From assembly GCF_015160875.1 (NCBI RefSeq), contig NZ_CP063374.1:2480001-2544000 (forward strand): a DNA stretch of 64,000 nt. The letters run 5' to 3'. The notes beneath the pieces are model-generated. The model was not told the origin of the DNA. It ran no database searches and saw only the letters and a program-made list of their open reading frames with translations. A program made the position numbers and the translations under genes. Origin of the DNA: Streptomyces chromofuscus. GTDB lineage: Bacteria; Actinomycetota; Actinomycetes; Streptomycetales; Streptomycetaceae. This document shows, one piece after another, positions 45,331 to 55,295 of the stretch. Position 1 is the stretch's first letter. Each line of letters starts with the position of its first letter.

Positions 45331-48078
45331 GTGGCTTCCGGATCCGATCGCAATCCGATCATCATTGGCGGCCTTCCGAGTCAGGTTCCTGACTTCGATC
45401 CCGAGGAGACCCAGGAGTGGCTCGACTCCCTCGACGCCGCCATCGACGAGCGCGGCCGTGAGCGGGCCCGCTACCTGATGCTGCGCCTGATCGAGCGCGC
45501 CCGCGAGAAGCGCGTGGCCGTGCCCGAGATGCGCAGCACGGACTACGTCAACACCATCCCCACCAAGAACGAGCCGTTCTTCCCGGGCAACGAGGAGATC
45601 GAGCGCAGGATCCTCAACGCGACCCGCTGGAACGCGGCCGTGATGGTCTCCCGGGCCCAGCGCCCCGGCATCGGAGTCGGCGGCCACATCGCCACGTTCG
45701 CCTCCTCGGCCTCGCTCTACGACGTCGGCTTCAACCACTTCTTCCGCGGCAAGGACGAGGGCGACGGGGGCGACCAGGTCTTCTTCCAGGGGCACGCCTC
45801 ACCGGGCATCTACGCGCGCGCGTACCTGCTCGACCGCCTGTCCGAGCAGCACCTGGACGGCTTCCGGCAGGAGAAGTCCAAGGCGCCGTACGGCCTGTCC
45901 TCCTACCCCCACCCGCGGCTGATGCCGGAGTTCTGGGAGTTCCCGACCGTGTCGATGGGCCTCGGCCCGATCGGCGCGATCTACCAGGCGCGGATGAACC
46001 GCTACATGCACGCGCGCGGGATCGCGGACACCTCCAAGTCCCACGTGTGGGCATTCCTCGGCGACGGCGAGATGGACGAGCCCGAGTCCCTCGGCCAGCT
46101 GACCATCGCCGCCCGTGAGGGCCTGGACAACCTCACCTTCGTCGTCAACTGCAACCTCCAGCGGCTCGACGGCCCGGTGCGCGGCAACGGCAAGGTGATC
46201 CAGGAGCTGGAGTCGGTCTTCCGGGGCGCCGGCTGGAACGTCATCAAGCTGATCTGGGACCGCACCTGGGACCCGCTGCTCGCCCAGGACCGCGACGGCG
46301 TGCTGGTCAACAAGATGAACACCACGCCGGACGGCCAGTTCCAGACGTACGCGACCGAGACCGGCGCCTACATCCGGGAGCACTTCTTCGGTGACGACCA
46401 CCGGCTGCGCGCGATGGTCGAGGGCATGAGCGACCACCAGATCCTGATGCTGGGGCGCGGCGGTCACGACCACCGCAAGATCTTCGCGGCGTACAAGGCG
46501 GCCGTCGAGCACGAGGGCCAGCCGACGGTGATCCTGGCCAAGACGATCAAGGGCTGGACGCTCGGCCCCAACTTCGAGGGCCGCAACGCCACGCACCAGA
46601 TGAAGAAGCTGACGGTCGACGACCTCAAGCGCTTCCGGGACCGGCTGCACCTGCCGATCTCCGACCGGGACCTGGAGTCCGGCCCGCCGCCGTACTACCA
46701 CCCGGGCCGGGACTCGGAGGAGCTCCAGTACATGCACGACCGCCGCAAAGGGCTCGGCGGGTACGTCCCGACTCGGGTCGTGCGGTCCGAGCCGCTCGCG
46801 CTGCCCGACGACAAGGCGTACGCGACCGTGAAGAAGGGCACGGGTCAGCAGTCCATCGCAACGACCATGGCCTTCGTCCGGCTGCTCAAGGACCTCATGC
46901 GGGACAAGGAAATCGGCAAGCGGTTCGTGCTGATCGCGCCGGACGAGTACCGCACGTTCGGCATGGACTCCTTCTTCCCGAGTGCGAAGATCTACAACCC
47001 GCTCGGGCAGCAGTACGAGGCCGTCGACCGGGAGCTGCTGCTCGCGTACAAGGAGTCGCCGACCGGGCAGATGCTGCACGACGGCATCTCCGAGGCCGGC
47101 TGCACGGCGTCGCTGATCGCGGCGGGCTCGGCGTACGCCACGCACGGCGAGCCGCTGATCCCGGTGTACGTCTTCTACTCGATGTTCGGTTTCCAGCGCA
47201 CCGGCGACCAGTTCTGGCAGATGTCCGACCAGCTGGCCCGTGGCTTCGTGCTGGGCGCGACCGCGGGGCGCACGACGCTGACCGGTGAGGGCCTGCAGCA
47301 CGCGGACGGTCACTCGCAGCTGCTCGCCTCGACGAACCCGGGCTGCGTGGCCTACGACCCGGCGTTCAGCTACGAGATCGCGCACATCGTGCGCGACGGG
47401 CTGCGCCGGATGTACGGCGGGTCGCAGGAGCACCCGCACGGCGAGGACGTCTTCTACTACCTCACCGTCTACAACGAGCCGATCCGGCACCCTGCGGAGC
47501 CGGAGAACGTGGACGTGGAGGGCATCCTCAAGGGCGTCTACCGGTTCAGCGAGGGCACCTCCGGGTCGGTCCCGGCCCAGATCATGGCGTCGGGCGTGGC
47601 GGTGCCGTGGGCGGTGGAGGCGCAGCGGATCCTCGCCGAGGAGTGGAACGTACGGGCCGACGTGTGGTCGGCGACCTCGTGGAACGAGCTGCGGCGGGAT
47701 GCGGTGGCGTGCGAGGAGCACAACCTGCTGTACCCGGAGGAGGAGCAGCGGGTGCCGTACGTCACCCGGAAGCTCAGTGGCGCCGAGGGGCCTTTCGTGG
47801 CCGTTTCCGACTGGATGCGGTCGGTTCCGGATCAGATCGCCCGGTGGGTGCCGGGAACGTACCAGTCGCTGGGGGCCGACGGGTTCGGCTTCGCGGACAC
47901 CCGTGGGGCGGCTCGTCGCTTCTTCCACATCGACGCGCAGTCGATCGTCGTGGCGGTGCTGGCCGAGTTGGCCAAGGAGGGCAAGGTGGACCGCTCGGTG
48001 CTGAAGCAGGCCATCGACCGGTACCAGCTCCTCGAGGTCTCGGCGGCGGATCCGGGGGTCGCGGGCGGCGACGCATAG
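45331..48078 (+). CDS. aceE: Pyruvate dehydrogenase E1, homodimeric type
   Basis: A 915-residue decarboxylase of the Escherichia AceE type that converts pyruvate to the acetyl group handed to E2, so it feeds acetyl-CoA to the cell and the fab genes further right. The thiamine diphosphate motif [13 protein letters not shown] ends with NCNLQ some 30 residues later; the mid and C domains are complete (YPLNYGHTE-type region replaced by [20 protein letters not shown] and a transketolase-like C domain). Length is normal. GTG 45331 has AAGGA about 5 nt upstream. No E2 or E3 gene is adjacent, so the complex partners lie elsewhere. Confidence 0.97.
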   Translation: MASGSDRNPIIIGGLPSQVPDFDPEETQEWLDSLDAAIDERGRERARYLMLRLIERAREKRVAVPEMRSTDYVNTIPTKNEPFFPGNEEIERRILNATRWNAAVMVSRAQRPGIGVGGHIATFASSASLYDVGFNHFFRGKDEGDGGDQVFFQGHASPGIYARAYLLDRLSEQHLDGFRQEKSKAPYGLSSYPHPRLMPEFWEFPTVSMGLGPIGAIYQARMNRYMHARGIADTSKSHVWAFLGDGEMDEPESLGQLTIAAREGLDNLTFVVNCNLQRLDGPVRGNGKVIQELESVFRGAGWNVIKLIWDRTWDPLLAQDRDGVLVNKMNTTPDGQFQTYATETGAYIREHFFGDDHRLRAMVEGMSDHQILMLGRGGHDHRKIFAAYKAAVEHEGQPTVILAKTIKGWTLGPNFEGRNATHQMKKLTVDDLKRFRDRLHLPISDRDLESGPPPYYHPGRDSEELQYMHDRRKGLGGYVPTRVVRSEPLALPDDKAYATVKKGTGQQSIATTMAFVRLLKDLMRDKEIGKRFVLIAPDEYRTFGMDSFFPSAKIYNPLGQQYEAVDRELLLAYKESPTGQMLHDGISEAGCTASLIAAGSAYATHGEPLIPVYVFYSMFGFQRTGDQFWQMSDQLARGFVLGATAGRTTLTGEGLQHADGHSQLLASTNPGCVAYDPAFSYEIAHIVRDGLRRMYGGSQEHPHGEDVFYYLTVYNEPIRHPAEPENVDVEGILKGVYRFSEGTSGSVPAQIMASGVAVPWAVEAQRILAEEWNVRADVWSATSWNELRRDAVACEEHNLLYPEEEQRVPYVTRKLSGAEGPFVAVSDWMRSVPDQIARWVPGTYQSLGADGFGFADTRGAARRFFHIDAQSIVVAVLAELAKEGKVDRSVLKQAIDRYQLLEVSAADPGVAGGDA

Positions 48079-48183
48079 CGGCGGGCGCGCGGTCGTTGTG
48101 GGCGGTTTTCGCTCGCTTCGGCCGGTTCCGAGGGCGGTGGGGCCCCGGCCCCGCCGCCCTCGGGCGTTCCTTACGATGCGGGC

Positions 48184-48945
48184 ATGAAGGAGCAATCGGC
48201 GCAGGTGCGGTGGGAGCGGCGTACCCAACGGCCGCTGCTGGTACTGGCCGTGGTGTTCGCCGTCGCCTACGCGGTGCCGATAGTGGACAGTTCGGCGGGG
48301 CGGACCCTGACGACCGTGTGCCTGGTCGTGGAGTGGGTGGTGTGGGGGTCGTTCGCGGCCGATTACCTGGTGCGGTTGTGGCTGACGCCGCGCCGCTGGG
48401 AGTTCGTACGGCGCAACTGGGTGGACCTGTGTGCCGTGCTGCTGCCGTTGCTCCAGCCGCTGCGGCTGCTGCGGCTGGTGTCGACCCTGCTGCTGGTGGG
48501 GCGACGGGCCCGGATGGCTTCGCAGATCCAGCTGACGACGTATGTGGCCGGCGCGGTGGTCGGGCTGCTGATGTTCGGGTCGCTGGCCGTGCTGTCGGTG
48601 GAGCGGGACGCGCCCGGCGGGAACATCCGGACGCTGGGTGACGCGGTGTGGTGGTCGTTCACGACGATGACGACCGTCGGCTACGGGGATCACGCGCCGA
48701 CGACCGGGGTGGGTCGGCTGCTGGCCGTGGGGCTGATGCTGTCGGGGATCGCGTTGCTCGGTGTGGTGACCGCGAACATCGCCGCCTGGTTCATCTCGCG
48801 CTTCGAGATGGACGACGCGGAGGAACGGCGCCGGACGGAGGCCATCGCGGCGCTGACGGAGGAGGTCCGGGCGCTGCGGGCGCAGGTCGCGGCGCTGTCG
48901 GGCGAGACGGTGCTGGTGCCGGGGCCGGCGGAGGAGAAACGCTGA
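48184..48945 (+). CDS. Potassium channel family protein
   Basis: A 253-residue ion channel. Five to six hydrophobic helices include an arginine-bearing S4-like segment (PLRLLRLVSTLLLVGRRARM) and the pore loop TTMTTVGYGDHAPTT with the TVGYGD selectivity filter, followed by the inner helix LMLSGIALLGVVTANIAAWF. It should be a voltage-gated-like K+ channel. The C-terminus is a coiled helix (EERRRTEAIAALTEEVRALRAQV) that could tetramerise it. ATG 48184 is weakly preceded; spacing from aceE is 105 nt, so it may have its own promoter. A terminator follows 12 nt after the stop. Confidence 0.93.
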   Translation: MKEQSAQVRWERRTQRPLLVLAVVFAVAYAVPIVDSSAGRTLTTVCLVVEWVVWGSFAADYLVRLWLTPRRWEFVRRNWVDLCAVLLPLLQPLRLLRLVSTLLLVGRRARMASQIQLTTYVAGAVVGLLMFGSLAVLSVERDAPGGNIRTLGDAVWWSFTTMTTVGYGDHAPTTGVGRLLAVGLMLSGIALLGVVTANIAAWFISRFEMDDAEERRRTEAIAALTEEVRALRAQVAALSGETVLVPGPAEEKR

Positions 48946-48957
48946 GGGCACCCGTGC

Positions 48958-48990
48958 GAGGGGCCTCCGGCGTGTTGCCGGAGGCCCCTC
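48958..48990 (+). terminator. Terminator of the K+ channel gene
   Basis: A 14-bp perfect stem (GAGGGGCCTCCGGC with GCCGGAGGCCCCTC) around GTGTT, followed by CTCAC, between converging genes. It can serve both. Confidence 0.85.
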
Positions 48991-49005
48991 CTCACTCCCC
49001 CCGGC

Positions 49006-49311
49006 TCAGAACAACCCGTACCCGGGAGACGACGCCCCCGCCAGCCAGATGAGCGCCAGCAGCGTGTCTATCGCGCCCAGGACCAGGGCAATGAGGGCCG
49101 ATACCGAGCGGGAGCCCGCCCAGGTTCGGCCCATGGCGAGCCAGCCACAGGCGATGGCCACCGGTCCCAGGACGATGCCCAGGACGAAGAAACCGGCTGT
49201 CGCACAGATGGCGCCGATGATCCCGAGCTGCGCGCGATCCGGCCCGGTCCGTGACCACGTCCGGCCACGTGAGCGGGGGTACCTGCGCGTTCCTTGTCCG
49301 AAGCCCGCCAT
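49006..49311 (-). CDS. DUF4190 small membrane protein
   Basis: A 101-residue protein: an N-terminal basic stretch (RRYPRSRGRTWSRTG) and three hydrophobic helices containing ALCALIALVLGAIDTLLALIWLAG-like sequence and the DUF4190 core LGIIGAICATAGFFVLGIVLGPVAIACGWLAMG (residues ~29-61). The family occurs in many actinobacterial membrane proteins without known role. ATG 49311 has GAGGAG at some distance. It is between the K+ channel and the MFS gene and may share the 48958 terminator. Confidence 0.85.
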   Translation of the reverse strand: MAGFGQGTRRYPRSRGRTWSRTGPDRAQLGIIGAICATAGFFVLGIVLGPVAIACGWLAMGRTWAGSRSVSALIALVLGAIDTLLALIWLAGASSPGYGLF

Positions 49312-49559
49312 CTACTCATCAACTCCTCGAACCTCGCGGTTCGTTCGGGTCGATGAATCGGGTACCCCCGCTGCGCGTTCCATGCCTGACGGCCTGTCGG
49401 CGCGCCGCCCCCCTCCGGCAGCGCGCCGCGGCCCGGCCGCCCTCGTCGTACGAACATGCCCGGGGAACATGCCGTGCGGAGGGCTTGACCCACTGTGACC
49501 TGCGGCGCGTGCCGCGCGGGAGGGGTCCTGGGGACTGTCACCCTGATAGGTGAGTCCCG

Positions 49560-51179
49560 TCAGATGTGCGCCGCGCCCACGCCGGCCTCCGCGTTCTCGC
49601 CGCGCTTGGTCAGGAAGGCGACCAGCACCGCCACCGCCGCTACCCCGGCCGCGACCAGCGACGCCAGGCTCATGCCGGAGATGAAGGTGTCGTGGGCGAC
49701 GTCCGTGATCTTCGCGGCGATGGCGTCCGGCGTGCCCGGCTGCACCGGGGGGACACCCTGCTGGACCGCCTCGGCGGCCTGCGCCTCCTGGGCCGGGGTC
49801 AGCTGCGGAAGGCCCGCGTCCGCCCAGTTGCCCGGCAGGTCGCTGTCGACCTTGGAGGCCATCACGGCGCCCAGCACGGCCGTGCCGAGGCTGCCGCCGA
49901 CCTGCATCGCCGCCTGCTGCAGACCGCCCGCCACACCGGACAGCTCCATGGCCGCGTTGCCGACGATGACCTCGGTGGCGCCGACCATGACCGGCGCGAG
50001 GCCGAAACCGAGCAGCGCGAACCACAGCGACATGACGCCGCTGCCGGTGCCCTTGTCCAGCGTGGACATGCCGTACATGGCGAGCGCGGTGCAGCTCATG
50101 CCCAGGGCCAGCGGCAGCCGCGGGCCGAACTTGGTGATCATCACGCCGGCGAGCGGGGAGCCGACGATCATCATTCCGGTGAGCGGCAGCAGGTGCAGAC
50201 CGGCGTCGATGGGGCTCAGGCCGTGCACGTTCTGGAGGTAGAACGTCACGAAGAACAGGCCGCCCATGAACGCGATGGCCATGAGGACCATGAGGACGAC
50301 ACCCGCCGAGAGCGGGACGGAACGGAACAGGCCGAGCGGGATCAGCGGCTCCTTGACCCGCTTCTCCCAGAGGGCGAAGAGCGCGAAGCCCACGACCGAC
50401 GCGGCGACGAAGGTCCACGTCCGGCCTGCGCCCCAGCCCCACTCGGGCGCCTTGATCAGGGCCCACACCAGGCAGAACATGGCGGCCGACAGCAGGAGGA
50501 TGCCGGGGATGTCGAAGGAGCGCGGGGCGTTCTGCGCGCGGTGGTCGGTGAGGATCAGCAGGCCCAGGACGAGGGCGAGGACCCCGACCGGCACGTTGAT
50601 GAAGAACACCGACTGCCAGTTGACGTGCTCGACCAGCACGCCGCCGAGGATCGGGCCGCCGGCGGTGGAGGCGCCGATGACCATGCCCCAGATGCCGATG
50701 GCCATGTTGAGCCGCTCGGCGGGGAAGGTGGCCCGCAGCAGACCGAGCGCGGCCGGCATCAGCAGGGCGCCGAACAGGCCCTGGAAGACGCGGAAGACGA
50801 TGACCGCGGCGATGCTGTCGGACAGGCCGATGGCACCCGAGGCGGCGGCGAAGCCGACGACGCCGACCAGGAAGGTCTGACGGTGGCCGAAGCGGTCGCC
50901 CAGCTTGCCCGCGGTGATCAGGGACACCGCGAGGGCGAGGAAGTAGGCGTTGGTGATCCACTGGACCTCGGCCCAGCTGGCCTTCAGGTCGGTGGCGATG
51001 GCCGGGTTGGCGATGGCCACGATGGTGCCGTCGAGGGCCACCATCATGACGCCCACGGCGACGGTGATGAGGGTGAGCCAGGGATGGCCGCGCAGGCCCT
51101 TGACCGGCGTCGGGTCCGACGGGGCTGCCGGCGTCCCGTCACCCGGCCCCGTCGTGTCGATGGTGGTCTGACTAGTCAT
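49560..51179 (-). CDS. DHA2-type MFS drug exporter
   Basis: A 539-residue transporter with 14 helices: MMVALDGTIVAIANPAIAT in TM1, AGKLGDRFGHRQTFLVG as motif A, GGPILGGVLVEHVNWQSVFFINVPVG as motif C. It should export drugs or metabolites by proton antiport. The 40-residue cytoplasmic N-terminus is low-complexity. It is divergent from a TetR regulator, whose product probably represses both from a common operator at 51204-51242. ATG 51179 is followed by the expected sequence; the ribosome site is weak (GAGG at -20). Confidence 0.93.
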   Translation of the reverse strand: MTSQTTIDTTGPGDGTPAAPSDPTPVKGLRGHPWLTLITVAVGVMMVALDGTIVAIANPAIATDLKASWAEVQWITNAYFLALAVSLITAGKLGDRFGHRQTFLVGVVGFAAASGAIGLSDSIAAVIVFRVFQGLFGALLMPAALGLLRATFPAERLNMAIGIWGMVIGASTAGGPILGGVLVEHVNWQSVFFINVPVGVLALVLGLLILTDHRAQNAPRSFDIPGILLLSAAMFCLVWALIKAPEWGWGAGRTWTFVAASVVGFALFALWEKRVKEPLIPLGLFRSVPLSAGVVLMVLMAIAFMGGLFFVTFYLQNVHGLSPIDAGLHLLPLTGMMIVGSPLAGVMITKFGPRLPLALGMSCTALAMYGMSTLDKGTGSGVMSLWFALLGFGLAPVMVGATEVIVGNAAMELSGVAGGLQQAAMQVGGSLGTAVLGAVMASKVDSDLPGNWADAGLPQLTPAQEAQAAEAVQQGVPPVQPGTPDAIAAKITDVAHDTFISGMSLASLVAAGVAAVAVLVAFLTKRGENAEAGVGAAHI

Positions 51180-51203
51180 GCGTTCGAGGCTAGTGACAGC
51201 CTC

Positions 51204-51242
51204 TGACAGTTGACAAACAAATTCACAAGTCGGTAACTGTCA
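51204..51242. promoter_or_regulatory. Operator/promoter dyad between MFS and TetR genes
   Basis: TGACAGTT (51204-51211) and AACTGTCA (51235-51242) are perfect inverted repeats 23 nt apart, with another TGACAG at 51194. The left arm overlaps TTGACA (51210-51215), a good -35 for the TetR gene, with TAACTG 18 nt further as a possible -10. A TetR dimer bound here would cover both divergent promoters. Confidence 0.65.
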
Positions 51243-51293
51243 CGACACTCGCACATAGCCTGATCAGGCGGAACAGTTCGCAGGAGAGACTCC

Positions 51294-51953
51294 ATGGACA
51301 CGGTCGGCACCGCAGGGACAGGGCCGCGGCCGGGTCTGCGCGAACGCAAGAAGCAGCGCACCCGGGACGCGCTGCTGCACGCCGCGGTCGAGCTGTTCAC
51401 CACCCGCGGCTACGACGAGACCACCGTCGACGAGATCGCCGCGGCCGTCGACGTCTCGCAGCGCACCTTCTTCCGCTACTTCTCCGGCAAGGAGGAGGCC
51501 GCCCTCGCCCTGGAGGCGATCACGGTGGCGCACTTCGTGGAGGCGGTGCGCGCCCGCCCCGCGCACGAGCCGCCGATGGAGGCGCTGCGCCGGGCGGTGC
51601 TGGACGGCTGGAACCGGATCAGCGAGGTCATCGAGGCGGTCGTCCCGGTCGAGCAGTACCTGCGGATGTACCGGGTGATCGAGTCGACGCCCGTCCTGCT
51701 CGCCGCGCACCTGCGGCGGTCGGTGGAGACGGAGGAGGAGCTGGCGCGGCTGATCGCCGAGCGGGAGGGCCTGGACGTGGACGCCGATCCACGGCCGCGG
51801 GTGGCGGTGGCCGTCTTCGGCGGGGTCGTCCGGGTCACCGAACGGCTGTGGAGCGCGGGGCCGGACGTCAGTCTGGAGGCGATGCGCACGTTGACGGCCG
51901 CGTACCTCGATCAGGTGGGTCCGGTCCTGGCGGGCGACTGGCGCGGGCGCTGA
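51294..51953 (+). CDS. TetR-family transcriptional regulator
   Basis: A 219-residue repressor with the TetR HTH near the N-terminus (TTVDEIAAAVDVSQRTFFRYF, helix-turn-helix with the FxxYF end) and an alpha-helical ligand-binding domain (AFGG..VRVTERLW region). The N-terminal 15 residues before LRERKKQRTRDALL are low-complexity. It is divergent from the MFS exporter and is the likely controller of that gene and itself, de-repressed by an exporter substrate. ATG 51294 has AGGAGA 6 nt upstream. Confidence 0.95.
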   Translation: MDTVGTAGTGPRPGLRERKKQRTRDALLHAAVELFTTRGYDETTVDEIAAAVDVSQRTFFRYFSGKEEAALALEAITVAHFVEAVRARPAHEPPMEALRRAVLDGWNRISEVIEAVVPVEQYLRMYRVIESTPVLLAAHLRRSVETEEELARLIAEREGLDVDADPRPRVAVAVFGGVVRVTERLWSAGPDVSLEAMRTLTAAYLDQVGPVLAGDWRGR

Positions 51954-52048
51954 GGCGGGCGTCGACGGCAGGCCCCGCGGACCGCACGCAGGGGGTCCGG
52001 CGCGGTGCGATCAGGTGACTTCCCTCAAACGTGATACACGCCACACGG

Positions 52049-52079
52049 TTCACGCGAGACCCTCCCGTTCTCCTAGTGT
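52049..52079 (+). promoter_or_regulatory. Core promoter of the hydrolase gene, leaderless
   Basis: TTCACG (52049-52054) and TAGTGT (52074-52079) form a -35/-10 pair with a 19-nt spacer, a bit long. The GTG at 52089 is 9 nt after the -10, so the transcript probably begins at or next to the start codon. Confidence 0.45.
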
Positions 52080-52088
52080 GTCCTCCCA

Positions 52089-53306
52089 GTGACTTCCTTC
52101 GACGCCTCCCCTTCGCTCAATGTCTGGCGTGCCCTGCCGGCACTGGCCGTGGTGTTCGTGATGCTGGCGACCACCGGGTGGACCACCCTGCGCAGCCACC
52201 GCTCCCAGAGTCCGCTCCAGGCCTCCCTCTCCGCCTGGGAGGACGGCAGCGTCGGCGGACACCGGCTGCCGGACCCGGACGCCGCGCCCGCGCGGATCGC
52301 CGCCTTCTTCGCCTCGCTCGGCGACGGGCAGCGCGCCCACCTGGCCCGCCGCTATCCCCTCGCGGTCGGCAACATGAACGGCGCCCCCGTCCAGCTTCGC
52401 TACCGGGCCAACCGCATCGCCCTCGGTGAGGCCCGCAGGGTCGAACTCGGACGCATGCGCGACGCGCGGCTCAGTCCCGCCGGGCAGCACGAGGCGGGCC
52501 GCCGCATGCACCGCTTCGCGTCGCTGATGAGCGCGGACCGGCAGATCCTCGCCTTCGACCCGGACGGCTCGGGCCGCGTCGCCGAGGTGTTCGGCGACCT
52601 GGACCGGGCCGAACGGGTCTCCGTCGTCGTCCCCGGCGTCGACACCGACCTGCTCACCTTCCAGCGCACCCGGCGCAGCCACACCGCCCCGGTCGGCATG
52701 GCGAAGTCCCTCTACGCCGCCGAGCGCGCCGCCGGCCCATCGACCCGCACGGCCGTGATCGCCTGGGCCGACTACACCGCGCCCAACGGCCTCGGCATGG
52801 AGTCGGCCACCGCGATGCGCGCCGAGGACGGGGCGGTGCGCCTGAACGCGCTGGTGCGCGCGCTGCCCGGCAAGGCGCCGGTGTCGCTGTTCTGCCACAG
52901 CTACGGATCCGTGGTCTGCGGGGTCGCCGCGCACTCCCTGCCCGGCCGGGTCGCCGACATAGCGGTGGCCGGGAGCCCCGGGATGCGCGTCACCAGGGCC
53001 ACGCAACTGCGCACCTCCGCCCGGGTGTGGGCGATGCGGGACGCCGACGACTGGATCCAGGACGTGCCGTACATGGAGTTCGGCGGGTTGGGGCACGGCG
53101 CGGATCCGGTGTCCGCCGCGTTCGGGGCGCGCGTGCTGTCGGCGCGCGGCGCCCAGGGGCACGCCGGGTATTTCGTACCCGGCACCGAGAGCCTCGCCAA
53201 CTTCGCCGAGATCGGGGTTGGCGCGTACCGCGCGGTGGACTGCGCCGACGATGCCGGCACGTGCCGGGCGGGTTTGTCCGCCACGGCCACGGCCGGACGC
53301 GCGTAG
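52089..53306 (+). CDS. Membrane-anchored alpha/beta hydrolase (DUF1023-like)
   Basis: A 405-residue protein. A hydrophobic segment at residues 13-31 anchors or exports it. The C-terminal half carries a lipase-like nucleophile elbow: LFCHSYGSVVCG (Ser nucleophile in CHSYG), the acidic residue in DIAVAGSPGMRV and a late histidine, HAGYF. A DUF1023-type N-terminal region precedes it. It is probably an esterase or lipase acting outside the membrane on a lipid-like substrate. GTG 52089 is close to a -10 box. It is not in an operon with the next gene. Confidence 0.85.
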   Translation: MTSFDASPSLNVWRALPALAVVFVMLATTGWTTLRSHRSQSPLQASLSAWEDGSVGGHRLPDPDAAPARIAAFFASLGDGQRAHLARRYPLAVGNMNGAPVQLRYRANRIALGEARRVELGRMRDARLSPAGQHEAGRRMHRFASLMSADRQILAFDPDGSGRVAEVFGDLDRAERVSVVVPGVDTDLLTFQRTRRSHTAPVGMAKSLYAAERAAGPSTRTAVIAWADYTAPNGLGMESATAMRAEDGAVRLNALVRALPGKAPVSLFCHSYGSVVCGVAAHSLPGRVADIAVAGSPGMRVTRATQLRTSARVWAMRDADDWIQDVPYMEFGGLGHGADPVSAAFGARVLSARGAQGHAGYFVPGTESLANFAEIGVGAYRAVDCADDAGTCRAGLSATATAGRA

Positions 53307-53372
53307 AGGCGCAGAAACTGCGGTCTGCGCAGGGAGGGGACGAAAGAGGGCGTGCCGCTTACGATGAGCCGC

Positions 53373-54221
53373 ATGGGTGACGTACTGGCCGGATTTCATG
53401 CCGCCTGGGAGTTCGAGTCCGACTCCGTGCTCATCCGCTACGAACGGGGGATTCGAACACCCAGGCTCTTCCAGGCACTCGGTGAACGGCGGGTGCCGCT
53501 GGCGGCGTTGCAGGGGGTGACGCTCTCCCCCGGGCGGCGCGGAACCGTCGTCCTGTGTGCCGAACCCCGGCCGGGCGCGGACCCGTTGATGGACGCGGCG
53601 GCCGGGCAGCTGAAGGAGGGCAGCGATCCCTACCGGCTCGTGCTGCCCGCCGAACGGGAGACGCTGGCCGAGTACTACGCCGACGAAATCCGCGCGCTGC
53701 TGACCGATTCCGGGCCGGTGGACCGGCATCTGGTCGCCGCGCCGCGAGCGCCGTTGCAGTTCAAGGCCTACGACGGCAAGGCCTCGTTCGACGGGACGTC
53801 GGTGACGTTCCGGTGGTTCTGGACGGGGGCGTCGTCGGCCAAGTGGAAGGCCGGGGACCAGACGTTCGCCGTCCGGGACCTCAGCGGGGTGGAGTGGCGC
53901 TCGCCGGAGGTGTTCGAGGGACATCTGCGGCTGCTGCGGCGCGACGCGGGCGAGCAGTCGGCGCAGGCCGACCAGGACCCCGCCGCCGTGGTGTTCGGGC
54001 TCGGGTACGGGCCGGTGCACGAGTCGTTGCCGTTCGCGGCGGCCGTGTTGGCGGCGGTGCGCTCCGCGGGGCCGACGGCGGCCGTGGTCGCCGCCGGCGT
54101 GCGGAGGGACCCCGCGGACATCGCGGAGCGGATCCGGCATCTCGGGGAACTGCACCAGGCCGGGCTGGTCACCGACGAGGAGTTCTCCGTGAAGAAGGCC
54201 GAGTTGCTGGCCGAGCTGTAG
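53373..54221 (+). CDS. DUF4429 protein with SHOCT-like C-terminus
   Basis: A 282-residue protein. Two similar PH-like beta halves are visible: residues 5-110 (AAWEFESDSVLIRYERG) and residues 125-215 (PLQFKAYDGKASFDGTSVTFRW). The C-terminus, DIAERIRHLGELHQAGLVTDEEFSVKKAELLAEL (residues ~249-282), is a SHOCT module used for oligomerisation. It should be a cytoplasmic protein, and the PH-like halves suggest binding to lipid or protein. ATG 53373 lies 7 nt after TACGAT, so it is probably leaderless; ATG 53364 is in frame. Confidence 0.85.
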   Translation: MGDVLAGFHAAWEFESDSVLIRYERGIRTPRLFQALGERRVPLAALQGVTLSPGRRGTVVLCAEPRPGADPLMDAAAGQLKEGSDPYRLVLPAERETLAEYYADEIRALLTDSGPVDRHLVAAPRAPLQFKAYDGKASFDGTSVTFRWFWTGASSAKWKAGDQTFAVRDLSGVEWRSPEVFEGHLRLLRRDAGEQSAQADQDPAAVVFGLGYGPVHESLPFAAAVLAAVRSAGPTAAVVAAGVRRDPADIAERIRHLGELHQAGLVTDEEFSVKKAELLAEL

Positions 54222-54278
54222 CGTCCGCCGGGTCGTGCGCGTGCGGTCGTGCGCGTGCGGCTTCCCCGGCGTCGAGCA

Positions 54279-55295
54279 TCACTCCCTGCCTGCCGACGTG
54301 AACGTCATGTCGGCGTAGCGGTCGCCGGCCACCTTCGTCGCCACGGGCTGAAGCAGGGCGAGTTCGTCCTGCGTCAGCGTGATCCCGGTGGCCGCGGTGT
54401 TCTCCTCGACGCGGCCAGGCCTGCGCGTTCCCGGGATCGGGACGACCGTCAGGTCGTGGACGGCCGCCTGCTGCTGCACCCAGGCCAGGGCGATCTGGCC
54501 GAGCGACGCGCCGTGCGCCTCGGCGACCGTGCGGACCGGCTCCAGCAGTGCCGCGTTCGCCGAGGCGTTGGCGCCGGTGAACCGGGGCTGCCCGCGGCGG
54601 AAGTCGTCGGCGGTGAGGTCCTGCTCGGCGTTCACGAAGGACCCGGTGAGGAAACCGCGGCCGAGCGGGGAGTACGGGACCAGGGCGACGCCCAGCTCAC
54701 GGGCGGCCGGCACGACCCTCGCCTCGATGTCCCGGCTGAACAGCGACCACTCCGACTGCACGGCGGTGACGGGGTGCACGGAGTGCGCGGCGCGCAGCTC
54801 GTCGGCGGTGACCTCGCTGAGGCCCAGGTACGTGACCTTGCCCTCGCGGACCAGCTCGGACATCACGCCGACCGTCTCCTCGATCGGCACGTTCACGTCC
54901 CGGCGGTGCATGTAGTAGAGGTCGATCACGTCCACGCCCAGGCGCTTGAGGCTCGCCTCCACGGCCTGGCGGATGTACGACGGGTCGTTGCGGATGACCC
55001 GCCTGGTCGGGTCCTCCGGCGGAATCGACAGGGCGAACTTGGTGGCGATCACCACCTCGTCGCGGTGCGCCGTGAAGAACGGCGACAGGAACCGCTCGTT
55101 GTCGCCGGCGCCGTACGCGTCCGCCGTGTCGTACAGCGTGACGCCCAGCTCCAGCGCCCGCTCCAGGGTGGCGCGGGACTCGTGCGCGTCGGAGGGGCCG
55201 TAGGCGAAGCTCATGCCCATGCAGCCGAGGCCCTGCACACCGACCTCGGGTCCGGTGTCACCGAGCCGTACCGTCGCTATGGTGCCGTCGTTCAT
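54279..55295 (-). CDS. Aldo/keto reductase
   Basis: A 338-residue NADPH-dependent oxidoreductase with the catalytic tetrad in place: Asp and Tyr in YDTADAYGAGDNE, Lys in VVIATKFAL and His in YYMHRRD. Motifs GCMGMSFAYG at the first strand and SPLGRGFLTG are characteristic of the AKR8/13-like group. It likely reduces small aldehydes or ketones. Its ATG overlaps the MerR stop (ATGA), so it is coupled to and probably controlled by the preceding regulator gene. The stop is in front of a GC-rich spacer with GTGCGCGTGCGG repeated. Confidence 0.93.
   Translation of the reverse strand: MNDGTIATVRLGDTGPEVGVQGLGCMGMSFAYGPSDAHESRATLERALELGVTLYDTADAYGAGDNERFLSPFFTAHRDEVVIATKFALSIPPEDPTRRVIRNDPSYIRQAVEASLKRLGVDVIDLYYMHRRDVNVPIEETVGVMSELVREGKVTYLGLSEVTADELRAAHSVHPVTAVQSEWSLFSRDIEARVVPAARELGVALVPYSPLGRGFLTGSFVNAEQDLTADDFRRGQPRFTGANASANAALLEPVRTVAEAHGASLGQIALAWVQQQAAVHDLTVVPIPGTRRPGRVEENTAATGITLTQDELALLQPVATKVAGDRYADMTFTSAGRE

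Noticed and set aside
45799..48951. A 1,050-codon open frame antisense to aceE
   Set aside because: It is an Arg/His/Pro-rich shadow produced by high GC in third positions; the plus-strand aceE has complete family motifs.
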